Below, piece after piece: positions 8,919 to 16,886 of a DNA stretch of 64,000 nucleotides. Location of the stretch: positions 62,001 to 126,000 of the forward strand of contig NZ_FNYV01000014.1 of the NCBI RefSeq assembly GCF_900109115.1, written 5' to 3'. A program made the position numbers and the translations under genes. Each line of letters opens with the position of its first letter. Position 1 is the stretch's first letter. The DNA comes from Micromonospora phaseoli (GTDB taxonomy: Bacteria; Actinomycetota; Actinomycetes; Mycobacteriales; Micromonosporaceae). Under the pieces are notes generated by a model, which was not told where the DNA came from, ran no database searches, and worked only from the letters and a program-made list of their open reading frames with translations.

Positions 8919-8956
8919 GCTGCACCTCCCCCGTTGGTGTGGGTGGACGACGACAC

Positions 8957-8992
8957 CATACGCGGTATGCAGAGGAAGGCAATACCCGGTAT
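8957..8992. promoter_or_regulatory. Tandem palindromic operator-like sites upstream of ABC exporter
   Basis: CATAC-GCG-GTATG (8957-8969) and ATAC-CCG-GTAT (8982-8992) are inverted repeats with centres 24 bp apart. The surrounding 15-mer ATACnCGGTATGCAG is directly repeated (8958-8972 and 8982-8996, one mismatch). They lie 40-75 bases upstream of the ATPase start, the place for a repressor. No GntR- or PadR-type gene is adjacent, so the regulator would be encoded elsewhere. Confidence 0.6.
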
Positions 8993-9034
8993 GCAGCGCC
9001 ACGCCGACCGACCTGCCGGAAGCACGCCGAACAA

Positions 9035-9092
9035 ACCGTTAGTAGGGGGCCCCTCCTATACCGGAGGCGTTAACAAGGGGCCCTTCCTTGCA
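9035..9092. repeat. GGGCCC palindromic intergenic element, copy A
   Basis: Read on the minus strand it runs GCAAGGAAGGGCCCCTTGTT, AACGCCT, a spacer with GTA, then a second GGGGCCCC block and a TTAAC-like end. The same arrangement recurs at 27493 and 55674. It begins three bases after the DeoR-gene stop. Possible transcription terminator or REP-like element. Confidence 0.75.
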
Positions 9093-9094
9093 CC

Positions 9095-9880
9095 TCAGGC
9101 GCAGATGACGTGGACGCCGGCGGCGCGGAACGCCTCGACCACCCCGGGTGCGGCGCCGGAGTCGGTGACCAGCGTCTCGACCCGGTCGACCGGGCAGATC
9201 CGGGCGAAGGCGTGACCACCCAACTTGGACGAGTCCGCGATGATCACCACTCGCTTGGCCCGGGCCACCATCAGGTTGTTCATCGCCGCCTCGCCCTCGT
9301 GGTGGGCGGCGGCACCGAGGTGCGGATCGATCGCGTCCACCCCGAGCAGCGCCACATCCAGGGTGACCTCCCGCAGCAACGCACCGCCCAGCGGACCGAC
9401 CAGCTCGAAGGACTTCGGCCGGACCACCCCACCGGCCACCACGACCTTCATCCGGGAGCGGACCAGCAGTTCGTTGGCGATGTTCAGCGCGTTGGTGACC
9501 ACTGTCAACTGAGCGCCCTCGGCGTTGGTGTTGAGGTCCGGCCGCACGGCCAACGCCCGGGCCACCTCGGTGCTGGTGGTGCCGCCGTTGAGACCGACCA
9601 CCGTGCCCGGCGAGACGAGAGCCGCCGCGGCGGCACCGATGCGCTGCTTCTCGGCCGAGTGCTTGGCCGTCTTGTACCGCAGCGGCAGGTCGTACGAGAC
9701 TCCGTTGGCTACCGCCCCGCCCCGGGTACGAGTGATCATCTGCTGCTGGGCGAGTTGGTCGAAGTCCCGGCGGATCGTGGCCTGGGAGACGTCCAGGCGC
9801 GCGGCGGCCTCCTCGACGGCGACCCGACCGGAGTCGGTCAGCATTTCGAGCAGGGCGTTCCATCTCGCGTAGCGGTCCAC
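9095..9880 (-). CDS. DeoR family transcriptional regulator of amino-sugar genes
   Basis: A 261-residue DeoR/GlpR regulator. The N-terminal winged helix-turn-helix (residues 5-58) contains RVAVEEAAARLDVSQATIRR, with the usual DFDQLAQQQMITRTRGGA follow-on. Residues 75-245 form the sugar-phosphate-sensing domain with GLNGGTTSTEVARAL and VVTNALNIANEL. The GTG at 9880 has GGAGG seven bases upstream. It is divergent from a SIS isomerase, ROK kinase and NagA operon and most likely represses it until an amino-sugar phosphate accumulates. Such regulators resemble AgaR. Confidence 0.88.
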   Translation of the reverse strand: MDRYARWNALLEMLTDSGRVAVEEAAARLDVSQATIRRDFDQLAQQQMITRTRGGAVANGVSYDLPLRYKTAKHSAEKQRIGAAAAALVSPGTVVGLNGGTTSTEVARALAVRPDLNTNAEGAQLTVVTNALNIANELLVRSRMKVVVAGGVVRPKSFELVGPLGGALLREVTLDVALLGVDAIDPHLGAAAHHEGEAAMNNLMVARAKRVVIIADSSKLGGHAFARICPVDRVETLVTDSGAAPGVVEAFRAAGVHVICA

Positions 9881-9999
9881 CCCGGAGCCTCCGTGCCTGC
9901 ACGATCGGTGATTGGTTGCGTGCACACTAGTGCTCGAAACTACGATGAGGCAAAGCCCTCGGCTGCGCGATTACCCCTCCGGTTGCCTTCCCCGCCTAG

Positions 10000-10023
10000 T
10001 TTCGCGCAGAATGACGCGCGAAA
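10000..10023. promoter_or_regulatory. Candidate operator palindrome between DeoR gene and SIS operon
   Basis: TTTCGCGC, an eight-base spacer, then GCGCGAAA: perfect 8-bp arms in the 199-bp divergent intergenic region. A second small palindrome CACTAGTG lies at 9926-9933. Either could bind the divergently encoded DeoR regulator; DasR-like consensus was not seen. Confidence 0.5.
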
Positions 10024-10079
10024 GACGGGATTAACGAGCCGTATCGCGCATCGGTCCGCCCCTGCGAGGAGTGTTTCTC

Positions 10080-11009
10080 ATGGCGTTCGTCCACGCGGAG
10101 ATCGCGAGCCAGCCGGACTGCTGGCGCCAGGCTGCCGAACTCGCGCCGGAGATGCTCGACCGGCTGCCGCGCCCCGGCGAGCGGGTCGCCGTCGTCGGCT
10201 GCGGCACATCGTGGTTCATGGCAATGGCGTACGCCGCCCGTCGCGAGGCCGCCGGTCAGGGCGAGACCGACGCCTTCCAGGCCAGCGAATTCCCGATCAA
10301 CCGCCGCTACGACCGCCTGCTGGCGATCAGCCGGTCCGGCACCACCACCGAGGTGCTGGACCTGCTCACCGCGCTACGCGGGCGGACGTCGACCACGGTG
10401 CTGGTCGGTGACCCCGACGCACCGGCGGCACAGGCCGCGGACGCCGCCGTCACCATGCCCTTCGCCGACGAACGTTCGGTGGTGCAGACCCGCTTCGCCA
10501 CCACCGCACTGGCGCTGCTCCGCGCCCACCTCGGCGACAACATCACGGCCCTGGTCGCCGACGCGGAGGTCGCCGTCCGCGCCCCGCTGCCGATCGACCC
10601 GAGCCTGATCGAACAGGTCACCTTCCTCGGTCGCGGCTGGACCATCGGGCTCGCCCAGGAGGCCGCGCTGAAGTGCCGCGAGGCGGCCACCTTCTGGGCC
10701 GAGGCGTACCCGGCGATGGACTACCGGCACGGCCCCATCTCGGTGGCCGCCCCCGGCCGGCTGGTCTGGGCCTTCGGCGAGCTACCCGAGGGGCTACCCG
10801 AGGATGTCGCCGCCACCGGCGCGGCCTTCGCGCACAGCCGGACCCACGGCTACCACACGGTGCTCGGCCGGTGGGCGGCCGGACGCACCCCGGTCGACCC
10901 GATGGCCGACCTGATCCTGGCGCAGCGCTTCGCCGTCGCCCTCGCCACCAGTCGCGGGCTCGACCCGGATGCCCCCCGACACCTGAGCCGCTCCGTGGTG
11001 CTCACGTGA
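10080..11009 (+). CDS. SIS domain sugar isomerase/deaminase (AgaS/NagB2-like)
   Basis: A 309-residue protein with two SIS domains. The first carries VAVVGCGTSWFMAMAYA and ISRSGTTTEVLDLL, the second FLGRGWTIGLAQEAALKCRE and an EAYPAMDYRHGPIS signature near the active site. This is the isomerase part of GlmS without the glutaminase domain, as in AgaS and archaeal-type NagB2, which deaminate or isomerise amino-sugar 6-phosphates. The ATG at 10080 has GAGGAG eight bases upstream. With the ROK kinase and NagA downstream it completes conversion of GlcNAc-6-P toward fructose-6-P. Confidence 0.87.
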   Translation: MAFVHAEIASQPDCWRQAAELAPEMLDRLPRPGERVAVVGCGTSWFMAMAYAARREAAGQGETDAFQASEFPINRRYDRLLAISRSGTTTEVLDLLTALRGRTSTTVLVGDPDAPAAQAADAAVTMPFADERSVVQTRFATTALALLRAHLGDNITALVADAEVAVRAPLPIDPSLIEQVTFLGRGWTIGLAQEAALKCREAATFWAEAYPAMDYRHGPISVAAPGRLVWAFGELPEGLPEDVAATGAAFAHSRTHGYHTVLGRWAAGRTPVDPMADLILAQRFAVALATSRGLDPDAPRHLSRSVVLT

Positions 11010-11099
11010 GTTCGTCGCCACGAGATCCTGGTACGAACCTGCCCTCAGTGGGGCGTTCCCGCACCAAAATCCGTTCGCGTCGAGGCGTCGGGTGATGCG

Positions 11100-12104
11100 G
11101 TGGGAATGAGTGGCGGGGAGGTTGCCGTCGCGCTGGACGTGGGTGGCACCGGGATGAAGTGCGCGCTGGTCGGCGCGGACGGTGCCGTGCGGCACTCCGA
11201 ACGGCACCCCACCGACGCCGGGCGCGGTCCCGACGCAGTGGTCGAGACGATCCTGACGGTGGCCGACGGGCTGGCCGCCAAGGCGCGCGCGGACGGGCTC
11301 ACTCCGACCGCGCTCGGCATCGTGGTGCCGGGCGTGGTGGACGAGGCGCGCGGGGTCGCGCTCTGGTCGGCGAACGTCGGCTTCCGCGACGTACCCCTGC
11401 GCGAGCTGGCGTCCCGGCGGCTCGGCCTGCCCACGGCGCTCGGCCACGACGTGCGCGCGGGTGGCCTCGCCGAGGCGCGGTTGGGCGCCGGCCGCAACGC
11501 CGGACACGTGCTCTTCGTGGCGATCGGCACCGGCATCGCCGCCGCGCACGTGGTGGCCGGCGCGGCCGCCACCGGGGCGCACGGCGCCGCCGGGGAACTC
11601 GGTCACATCCTGGTCCGCCCGGACGGGCCGGTCTGCGGTTGCGGGCGGCCGGGCTGCCTGGAGGCGATCGCGTCCGCCTCGGCCGTCGCCCACCGCTACG
11701 CCGAACTCGCCGCCACCGCCACCGGCACCGCCACCGGCACCGGCATCACGTCGGACGATGGGTCCGCCGCCAGACCGGATCCGGGGCGGACGATGGTGAG
11801 CGCCGCCGAGGTGGCCGCTCGGGCGGCGGCCGGTGAGCAGTTGGCCACCCGGGTCTGGCGGGAGGCAGTCGAGGCACTGGCCGACGGCCTCGCCACCGGC
11901 CAGGCCCTCTTCGACGTGGAAACCATCGTCCTGGGCGGCGGCCTCGCCCAGGCCGGCGCCGGGCTGTTCGACCCGCTGCGTGCCGCGCTGCGGGACCGAC
12001 TGACCTTCCACCGGGAACCACGACTGGTCCCGGCCGCCCTCGGCGACGAGGCGGGCTGCCTCGGCGCCGCCCTGCTCGCTCTCGACCAACTGGAGAAGCG
12101 GTGA
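11100..12104 (+). CDS. ROK family sugar kinase
   Basis: A 334-residue ROK kinase. It shows the phosphate-binding ALDVGGTGMKCALV, a GTGIAAAHV motif, GAAGELGHI and the zinc motif CGCGRPGCLEAIAS. A Thr/Ala/Gly repeat (about residues 204-214) is inserted in a loop. Members phosphorylate glucose, GlcNAc or related sugars; here, between a SIS isomerase and NagA, GlcNAc is the likeliest substrate. The GTG at 11100 is used (GGGTGA four bases upstream); the ATG at 11106 is an alternative. The stop overlaps the nagA start. Confidence 0.87.
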   Translation: MGMSGGEVAVALDVGGTGMKCALVGADGAVRHSERHPTDAGRGPDAVVETILTVADGLAAKARADGLTPTALGIVVPGVVDEARGVALWSANVGFRDVPLRELASRRLGLPTALGHDVRAGGLAEARLGAGRNAGHVLFVAIGTGIAAAHVVAGAAATGAHGAAGELGHILVRPDGPVCGCGRPGCLEAIASASAVAHRYAELAATATGTATGTGITSDDGSAARPDPGRTMVSAAEVAARAAAGEQLATRVWREAVEALADGLATGQALFDVETIVLGGGLAQAGAGLFDPLRAALRDRLTFHREPRLVPAALGDEAGCLGAALLALDQLEKR

Positions 12105-13210
12105 CCATCCGGGTAAACGGCAAGGTGGTGACCCCGAGCGGGGTGATCTGGCAGGGCTGCGTCGAGGTCAAGGGCGATCGGATCAGCGCCGTCGCCGAGT
12201 ACCCGTCGGCGCGGGACGGGCACTGGATCGTGCCCGGCTTCGTGGACATCCACACGCACGGCGGGGGCGGGCACACCTTCACCACCGGCGACGCCGGCCA
12301 GGCACGGGCCGCGGCCGCGTTCCACCTGGGGCACGGCACCACCAGCCTGCTGGCCAGCCTGGTCAGCGCACCGCTGGAACTGATGCGCTCGGCCACCACC
12401 GCCTTCGCGCCGCTGGTTCGCGACGGCGTGCTGGCCGGCATCCACTTCGAGGGGCCGTACCTCTCCGCCGCTCGCTGCGGCGCGCAGAACCCGGAGTTCC
12501 TTCGCGACCCGTCCGCCGAAGAGCTGACCGAGTTGATCAAGCTCGGTGACGGTGCGGTGCGGATGGTCACCATCGCCCCCGAGCGCGCGGGCGCGCTGGA
12601 GGCCATCGAACTGCTCACCCGGCACGGGGTGGTCGTGGCCGTCGGCCACACCGACGCGACGTACGAGCAGACCCGCGCCGCGCTGTCGGCCGGCGCGAGC
12701 GTCGGCACCCACCTGTTCAACGGGATGCGCCCGGTGCACCACCGGGAGCCCGGCCCGGTCGTGGCGTTGCTGTCCGCGCCCGGTGTGGTCTGCGAACTCG
12801 TCGCCGACGGGGTACACCTGCACGAGGGGACACTCACCTTCGCCACCTCGACCGCCGGACCGGAGCGCTGCGCGCTGATCACCGACGCGATGGCCGCCGC
12901 CGGCATGCCCGACGGCGAGTACGAGCTGGGCGGTCAGGAAGTGACCGTGGCCGACGGGGTGGCCCGGCTCTCCCGCGACGGCGCGATCGCCGGCAGCACG
13001 CTCACCATGGACGCGGCGCTGCGCAGCGCGGTGACCGCCGGCGTCGATGTCCCCGACGCGGTACGGATGGCGTCCACCACCCCGGCCCTGGCGGTCGGCA
13101 TCGCTGATCAGGTCGGCGCCCTGCAGGTCGGGCTGCGCGCCGACCTGGTCGTGCTCGACGACGACCTGAACGTCGTCCGGGTGATGCGGGCCGGCGCCTG
13201 GGTGGAATGA
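12101..13210 (+). CDS. nagA: N-acetylglucosamine-6-phosphate deacetylase
   Basis: A 369-residue amidohydrolase of the NagA family, which removes acetate from GlcNAc-6-P in the cytoplasm. Visible signatures are VDIHTHGGGG (residues 49-57), GIHFEGPYLS with the metal-binding Glu, AVGHTDAT, GTHLFNGM, ADGVHLHEG and the catalytic Asp in LITDAMAAAG. The length is typical. Its GTG overlaps the kinase stop (GTGA). Together with the kinase and isomerase it forms a complete amino-sugar degradation operon; a MsiK-like ATPase elsewhere in the window could power uptake. Confidence 0.93.
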   Translation: MTIRVNGKVVTPSGVIWQGCVEVKGDRISAVAEYPSARDGHWIVPGFVDIHTHGGGGHTFTTGDAGQARAAAAFHLGHGTTSLLASLVSAPLELMRSATTAFAPLVRDGVLAGIHFEGPYLSAARCGAQNPEFLRDPSAEELTELIKLGDGAVRMVTIAPERAGALEAIELLTRHGVVVAVGHTDATYEQTRAALSAGASVGTHLFNGMRPVHHREPGPVVALLSAPGVVCELVADGVHLHEGTLTFATSTAGPERCALITDAMAAAGMPDGEYELGGQEVTVADGVARLSRDGAIAGSTLTMDAALRSAVTAGVDVPDAVRMASTTPALAVGIADQVGALQVGLRADLVVLDDDLNVVRVMRAGAWVE

Positions 13211-13228
13211 CCCGACAGCGGGCGCGGG

Positions 13229-14440
13229 TCAGCCCGGCGTCGGGATCTCCACGCCGAGGACGGCCTGCTCGTCCGGGCGGTGCACCAGCACGTCCGCCAG
13301 GAACGAGTGCACCGCGTGGCGCATCCCGACGTCCCGGCCGGCCTGCTCGGAGAGCAGCCACTTGTGCTCGATGATCTGCGCGAACAACTCCTGCGGCTCA
13401 AGCTTGCGTCGCAGTTGCGCGGGGACCGCCCGGACCACCGGCTCGAACACCTCGGTCAGCCAGCGGTGCGCGGCCTGCTGCTCGTCGATCAGGTCGCTCT
13501 CCGCCCGGTACGCGTCGAGGTCGTTGAGCAGCTTGCGGGCCTGGTTCTCTTCGGCGTCCAGGCCGGTGAGGCGAAGTAGCCGGCGATGGTGGTAGCCGGC
13601 GTCGACCACCTTCGGCCGGATCAGATAGCGGCCGTTGTCGATGGTCGACATGGCCACCTCGGCCACGTCGAACCCCATCTCGTTGAGCCGGCGGATGCGC
13701 CCCTCGATGTCGTGCCGGGCCTCCCGCTCGACCTGCTGCTCGTAGGTGATCTCGTGCCACAGCCGCTCGTACCGCTGCACCACCTCCTCGCAGACCACCT
13801 CGGGGTCGATCGAGTCGTGCAGCAGGCCGGCGGCCTGGAGATCCAGCGCCTCGCCGAAGATGTTGACCCGGGCGATCTCCAGGTCCTCGCCGCGCTGGCC
13901 GTTGGAGAGCATGCTCCGCAGCGCGCCGGTCTCGGCGTCGACCAGGTACGCGGCGAAGGCCCCCGCGTCCCGCCGGAACAGCGTGTTCGACAGCGAGCAG
14001 TCACCCCAGAAGAAGCCGGTCAGGTGCATCCGGACCAGCAGCGCGGCGAGTGCGTCGAGCAGCCGTCCCATCGTCTCGGGGCGCAGCGTGTGCGAGAACA
14101 GCGCCCGGTAGGGCAGGGAGAACTGCAGATGGCGGGTGATCAGCACGGGATCCAGCGGCTCACCGGCGTCGGACTCCCGGTCGGCCACGATCGCCACCGC
14201 CTTCACCGACGGGAAGTCGATCCGCTCCAGGGCGCGCAGCAGGTCGTACTCCCGCTCGGCGACCCGCTCGCCGGTCTCCTTGACCGCGTAGACGTGCCCG
14301 CCCAACTGGACGAAGCGCACCACGTGCCGAGAGATGCCCTGGGGCAGCGCGACCAGGTGTTCGGCCGGCCACTGCTCCAGCGGTGTCGACCAGGGGAGGT
14401 CGAGCAGCGCCGGGTCGACTAGGGCCGAGGTGATCCGCAC
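13229..14440 (-). CDS. DUF4032 / kinase-like protein
   Basis: A 403-residue protein. The first 230 residues resemble a lipopolysaccharide-kinase-like fold: YAVKETGERVAEREYDLLRA with an invariant-type Lys, ITRHLQFSLPYRALF, and MHLTGFFWGDCSLSNTLF, which looks like a catalytic-loop HxxxxxxGDxxxxN. The C-terminal part matches DUF4032 (MGFDVAEVAMSTIDNGRYLI, then the C-terminal IIEHKWLLSE). The substrate is unknown. No ribosome binding site precedes the GTG at 14440; CAGACT stands seven bases upstream, suggesting a leaderless transcript. It is divergent from the PAP2 gene. Confidence 0.8.
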   Translation of the reverse strand: MRITSALVDPALLDLPWSTPLEQWPAEHLVALPQGISRHVVRFVQLGGHVYAVKETGERVAEREYDLLRALERIDFPSVKAVAIVADRESDAGEPLDPVLITRHLQFSLPYRALFSHTLRPETMGRLLDALAALLVRMHLTGFFWGDCSLSNTLFRRDAGAFAAYLVDAETGALRSMLSNGQRGEDLEIARVNIFGEALDLQAAGLLHDSIDPEVVCEEVVQRYERLWHEITYEQQVEREARHDIEGRIRRLNEMGFDVAEVAMSTIDNGRYLIRPKVVDAGYHHRRLLRLTGLDAEENQARKLLNDLDAYRAESDLIDEQQAAHRWLTEVFEPVVRAVPAQLRRKLEPQELFAQIIEHKWLLSEQAGRDVGMRHAVHSFLADVLVHRPDEQAVLGVEIPTPG

Positions 14441-14540
14441 GGCGTCAAGTCTGACGCTTTCCCCGCCGGAACGCTTCCCCGCGTGGCTGGGCCCACAGTC
14501 ACCCCCGCACCGCGCGGGTCGGCGTCGGCACCGGGGCCGG

Positions 14541-14546
14541 TAGCGT
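14541..14546 (+). promoter_or_regulatory. -10 element TAGCGT of a leaderless gene
   Basis: TAGCGT is followed by seven bases and the GTG at 14554. This supports that codon over the in-frame GTG at 14545, which overlaps the hexamer. Confidence 0.5.
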
Positions 14547-14553
14547 GATCCGG

Positions 14554-15315
14554 GTGCGGGAAACGACACCGGTACGCCGGAGGATGCGCCTGGCACCGGT
14601 CCGCCCGGGCGGCTGGTGGTTCGACACACTGCTGCTGGCGGGGTTCGTCGCGCTGACCGGCGCCCTCGCCGCGGGCCACCTGCTCGGCCTCGACCTCGCC
14701 GTGAGCGAGTGGGCCTTCACGCACGACCCGACCCCGCTGTACTGGACCGCCCGGGTGTTCAACCTGCTCGGTCAGGGCGGCTGGCTGCTGCTGCCGGTCT
14801 CCGGCGCGCTCGCCGTGGCCGTGGCGTGGCGGCGGCACACCGTGCGGCCGTTGCTGCTGGTGGCGGGCGCCTTCCTGATCACCACCCTGACGATCGGTCC
14901 GCTCAAGCTCTGGACGGATCGGGCGGCGCCCACCGCGTCGGTGAAGGAGCCGTTCCTGGCACCCGAGGAGGCAGTGGAGATCTTCAACCAACTGCCGGTC
15001 GGCGCCTACTCGATGTCGTACCCGTCGGGGCACGTGGCCAACGCGATCGTCTGGTACGGCGTGATCGCCCTGCTGCTGGCCTGCCTGACCGCGGGGCGGC
15101 TGCCGGTCGGGCCCTACCGGCTGGTCCGGTACGCGCCGCCGGCGATCCTGCTGGTCACCACCACATACCTGAACTTTCACTGGCTCACCGACGGGCTGGC
15201 CGCCCTGCTGCTCGGGCTGCTGCTGGACCGGCTGCTGCACCGGGTGCCCTGGGACGACCTGCCGCTGCCCGGCCGGCTACGGCGGTGGGACCGGCCGTTC
15301 ATCCAACACCCCTAG
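14554..15315 (+). CDS. PAP2 family phosphatase
   Basis: A 253-residue membrane phosphatase with about six membrane segments. The three PAP2 signature blocks are present: KLWTDRAAP (variant of KxxxxxxRP), YPSGHVANA (PSGH) and NFHWLTDGLA (SRxxxxxHxxxD-like, with the catalytic His and Asp). Such enzymes dephosphorylate isoprenoid pyrophosphates or lipid phosphates on the outer membrane face. The start is set at 14554 from the leaderless promoter spacing. It lies nine bases before an APC permease with its own -10 element. Confidence 0.85.
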   Translation: MRETTPVRRRMRLAPVRPGGWWFDTLLLAGFVALTGALAAGHLLGLDLAVSEWAFTHDPTPLYWTARVFNLLGQGGWLLLPVSGALAVAVAWRRHTVRPLLLVAGAFLITTLTIGPLKLWTDRAAPTASVKEPFLAPEEAVEIFNQLPVGAYSMSYPSGHVANAIVWYGVIALLLACLTAGRLPVGPYRLVRYAPPAILLVTTTYLNFHWLTDGLAALLLGLLLDRLLHRVPWDDLPLPGRLRRWDRPFIQHP

Positions 15316-15318
15316 GGT
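15313..15318 (+). promoter_or_regulatory. -10 element TAGGGT of a leaderless gene
   Basis: TAGGGT overlaps the PAP2 stop codon (TAG at 15313-15315) and precedes the GTG at 15325 by six bases. It supports separate transcription of the permease gene. Confidence 0.55.
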
Positions 15319-15324
15319 GCTGCT

Positions 15325-16557
15325 GTGGATCGACTAGCGCGCCGGTTGGGCGTACCGGATGCCGTCGTCATCGGGCTGGGTTCGATGCTCGGCGCGGGCG
15401 TCTTCGTGGTCTTCGCCCCCGCCACGGCGGCGGCCGGCGGCAGCGGTCTGCTGGCCGCGCTGGTCCTGGCCGGGTTCATCGCGTTCTGCAACGCGACCAG
15501 TTCGGCCCGGCTGGCGGCCCGCTACCCGGAGTCCGGCGGCACGTACGTCTACGGCCGGGAACGGCTCGGCCCGTTCTCCGGCTTCCTGGCCGGCTGGGGT
15601 TTCGTGGTCGGCAAGACGGCGAGCTGCGCGGCGATGGCGCTGACCATCGGGGCGTACCTCTGGCCGGGGCAGGCCCGGCTCGTCGCGGTGCTGGCGGTGG
15701 TCGCGGTGACCGCGGTGAACCTGCGCGGCATCGGCAAGACCGCCGCCGCGACCCGGATCCTGGTGGTCCTGGTGCTCGCCGTGCTGGCCCTGGTCGCGGC
15801 CACCGGTGCCAGCCAGGTGCAGCTGGCCCGGCTCGCCGAGCCGCCGGACGGCGGGCGGGGCGTGCTCACCGCTGCCGGGCTGCTCTTCTTCGCCTTCGCC
15901 GGCTACGCCCGGGTCGCCACCCTCGGCGAGGAGGTACGCGATCCCCAGCGCACCATCCCCCGGGCGGTGCCGCTGGCGCTCGGCGTCGTGCTGACGATCT
16001 ACCTGGCCCTGGCGGTGATCGCCGTCGGTGTGCTCGGTGCCGACCGGCTGGCCGCCTCCGCCGCGCCCCTGGCCGACGTGGTGACCGCCGCCGGACTGCC
16101 CGGCCTGGAGTGGGTGGTACGCGCCGGCGCGACGGTCGCGGTGACCGGCGTGCTGCTCTCCCTGCTCGCCGGGGTCGGCCGCACCACCCTGGCGATGGCC
16201 CGTCATCGGGACCTGCCCAACGCGCTGGCCGCGGTGCACCCCCGCTACCGGGTGCCGGCGCGGGCCGAACTCGCCGTGGCGGTCGCGGTGATCCTGGTGG
16301 TCGCCCTCGGTGACGTGCGGGGCGCGATCGGGTTCTCCAGCGTCACCGTGCTGGTGTACTACGCGATCACCAACGCGGCGGCACTGACGCTCGGCCGGGA
16401 ACCGTCGCGGAAGCTACCGGTGCACGCCCTCGCCGTCGCGGGGCTGATCGGCTGCGTACTGCTCGCGGTCAACCTGCCGCTGTCCAGCGTGCTCGCCGGC
16501 TTCGGCGTGCTCGCCCTCGGCGCCGTCTGGTACGCCTTCCGGTCAGCCCGCCGCTAA
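15325..16557 (+). CDS. APC family amino acid/polyamine permease
   Basis: A 410-residue transporter with about 11-12 hydrophobic segments. The first helix carries AVVIGLGSMLGAGVFVVF, the substrate-binding G(S/A)xxGxG region of the APC superfamily. FFAFAGYARVATLGEEVRDP is the helix-6 signature, followed by RTIPRAV. It resembles small actinobacterial permeases of the CAT/YfnA group that import amino acids by proton symport. The substrate cannot be told. No ribosome binding site is visible at the GTG at 15325. Confidence 0.87.
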   Translation: MDRLARRLGVPDAVVIGLGSMLGAGVFVVFAPATAAAGGSGLLAALVLAGFIAFCNATSSARLAARYPESGGTYVYGRERLGPFSGFLAGWGFVVGKTASCAAMALTIGAYLWPGQARLVAVLAVVAVTAVNLRGIGKTAAATRILVVLVLAVLALVAATGASQVQLARLAEPPDGGRGVLTAAGLLFFAFAGYARVATLGEEVRDPQRTIPRAVPLALGVVLTIYLALAVIAVGVLGADRLAASAAPLADVVTAAGLPGLEWVVRAGATVAVTGVLLSLLAGVGRTTLAMARHRDLPNALAAVHPRYRVPARAELAVAVAVILVVALGDVRGAIGFSSVTVLVYYAITNAAALTLGREPSRKLPVHALAVAGLIGCVLLAVNLPLSSVLAGFGVLALGAVWYAFRSARR

Positions 16558-16654
16558 CGACCGCCGTCAGAGCCTGCTGGCCGGACACCCTACGCCACGC
16601 GAGACGGTAGAGGTCGGCTTTGGCCTGCTGGGTCCTGTCTGTAGCCGACGCTGC

Positions 16655-16699
16655 GGTGTAGCATGCTTATACCCGTTTTGTTCAATCAAAGGATGTTAG
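16655..16699 (+). promoter_or_regulatory. AT-rich promoter/RBS region of the lasso peptide operon
   Basis: This stretch is clearly more AT-rich than its surroundings. Possible -10 hexamers are TAGCAT (16659-16664) and TATACC (16669-16674); no clear -35 was found. AAAGGA at 16688-16693, six bases before the ATG at 16700, is a good ribosome binding site and decides the precursor start. GCATGC at 16661-16666 is a small palindrome. Confidence 0.5.
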
Positions 16700-16858
16700 A
16701 TGAGCATTATTCCCTCTCCCGTGTCGCCGCCCGAGATTCCGGAGGGCTACCAGCCGCCGCAGTTGTGGCGACTCGGCACGTTGGCCGAGCTGACCCAGGG
16801 CGGCTTCCCCGGGATCGCGGACGTCGACGGCCAGTCCGGTGTCGAGGGTTCGATCTGA
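16700..16858 (+). CDS. Lasso peptide precursor (predicted core GGFPGIADVDGQSGVEGSI)
   Basis: A 52-residue precursor. The leader (residues 1-33) has the features of lasso leaders bound by the RRE protein: YxxP (Tyr17-Pro20), then Leu22, Gly26 and Thr32 at position -2 before the cut. Cleavage after Gln33 gives the 19-residue core GGFPGIADVDGQSGVEGSI, whose Gly1 amine can join the Asp8 side chain in an eight-residue ring. The tail is acidic and lacks the bulky aromatics that usually lock the thread. The next-to-last residue is Ser. The gene starts the operon, has a good ribosome binding site (AAAGGA), and is followed by transporter, cyclase and RRE genes. The role of the product is unknown. Confidence 0.85.
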   Translation: MSIIPSPVSPPEIPEGYQPPQLWRLGTLAELTQGGFPGIADVDGQSGVEGSI

Positions 16859-16886
16859 CCCTCCCGGTCGACCACTCGCCCCCGAC

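Noticed and set aside
16733..16858. Alternative core starting at Gly35 (seven-residue ring to Asp41)
   Set aside because: It would put Thr at -3 instead of the conserved -2 and require a ring smaller than the usual 8-9 (rarely 7) residues.
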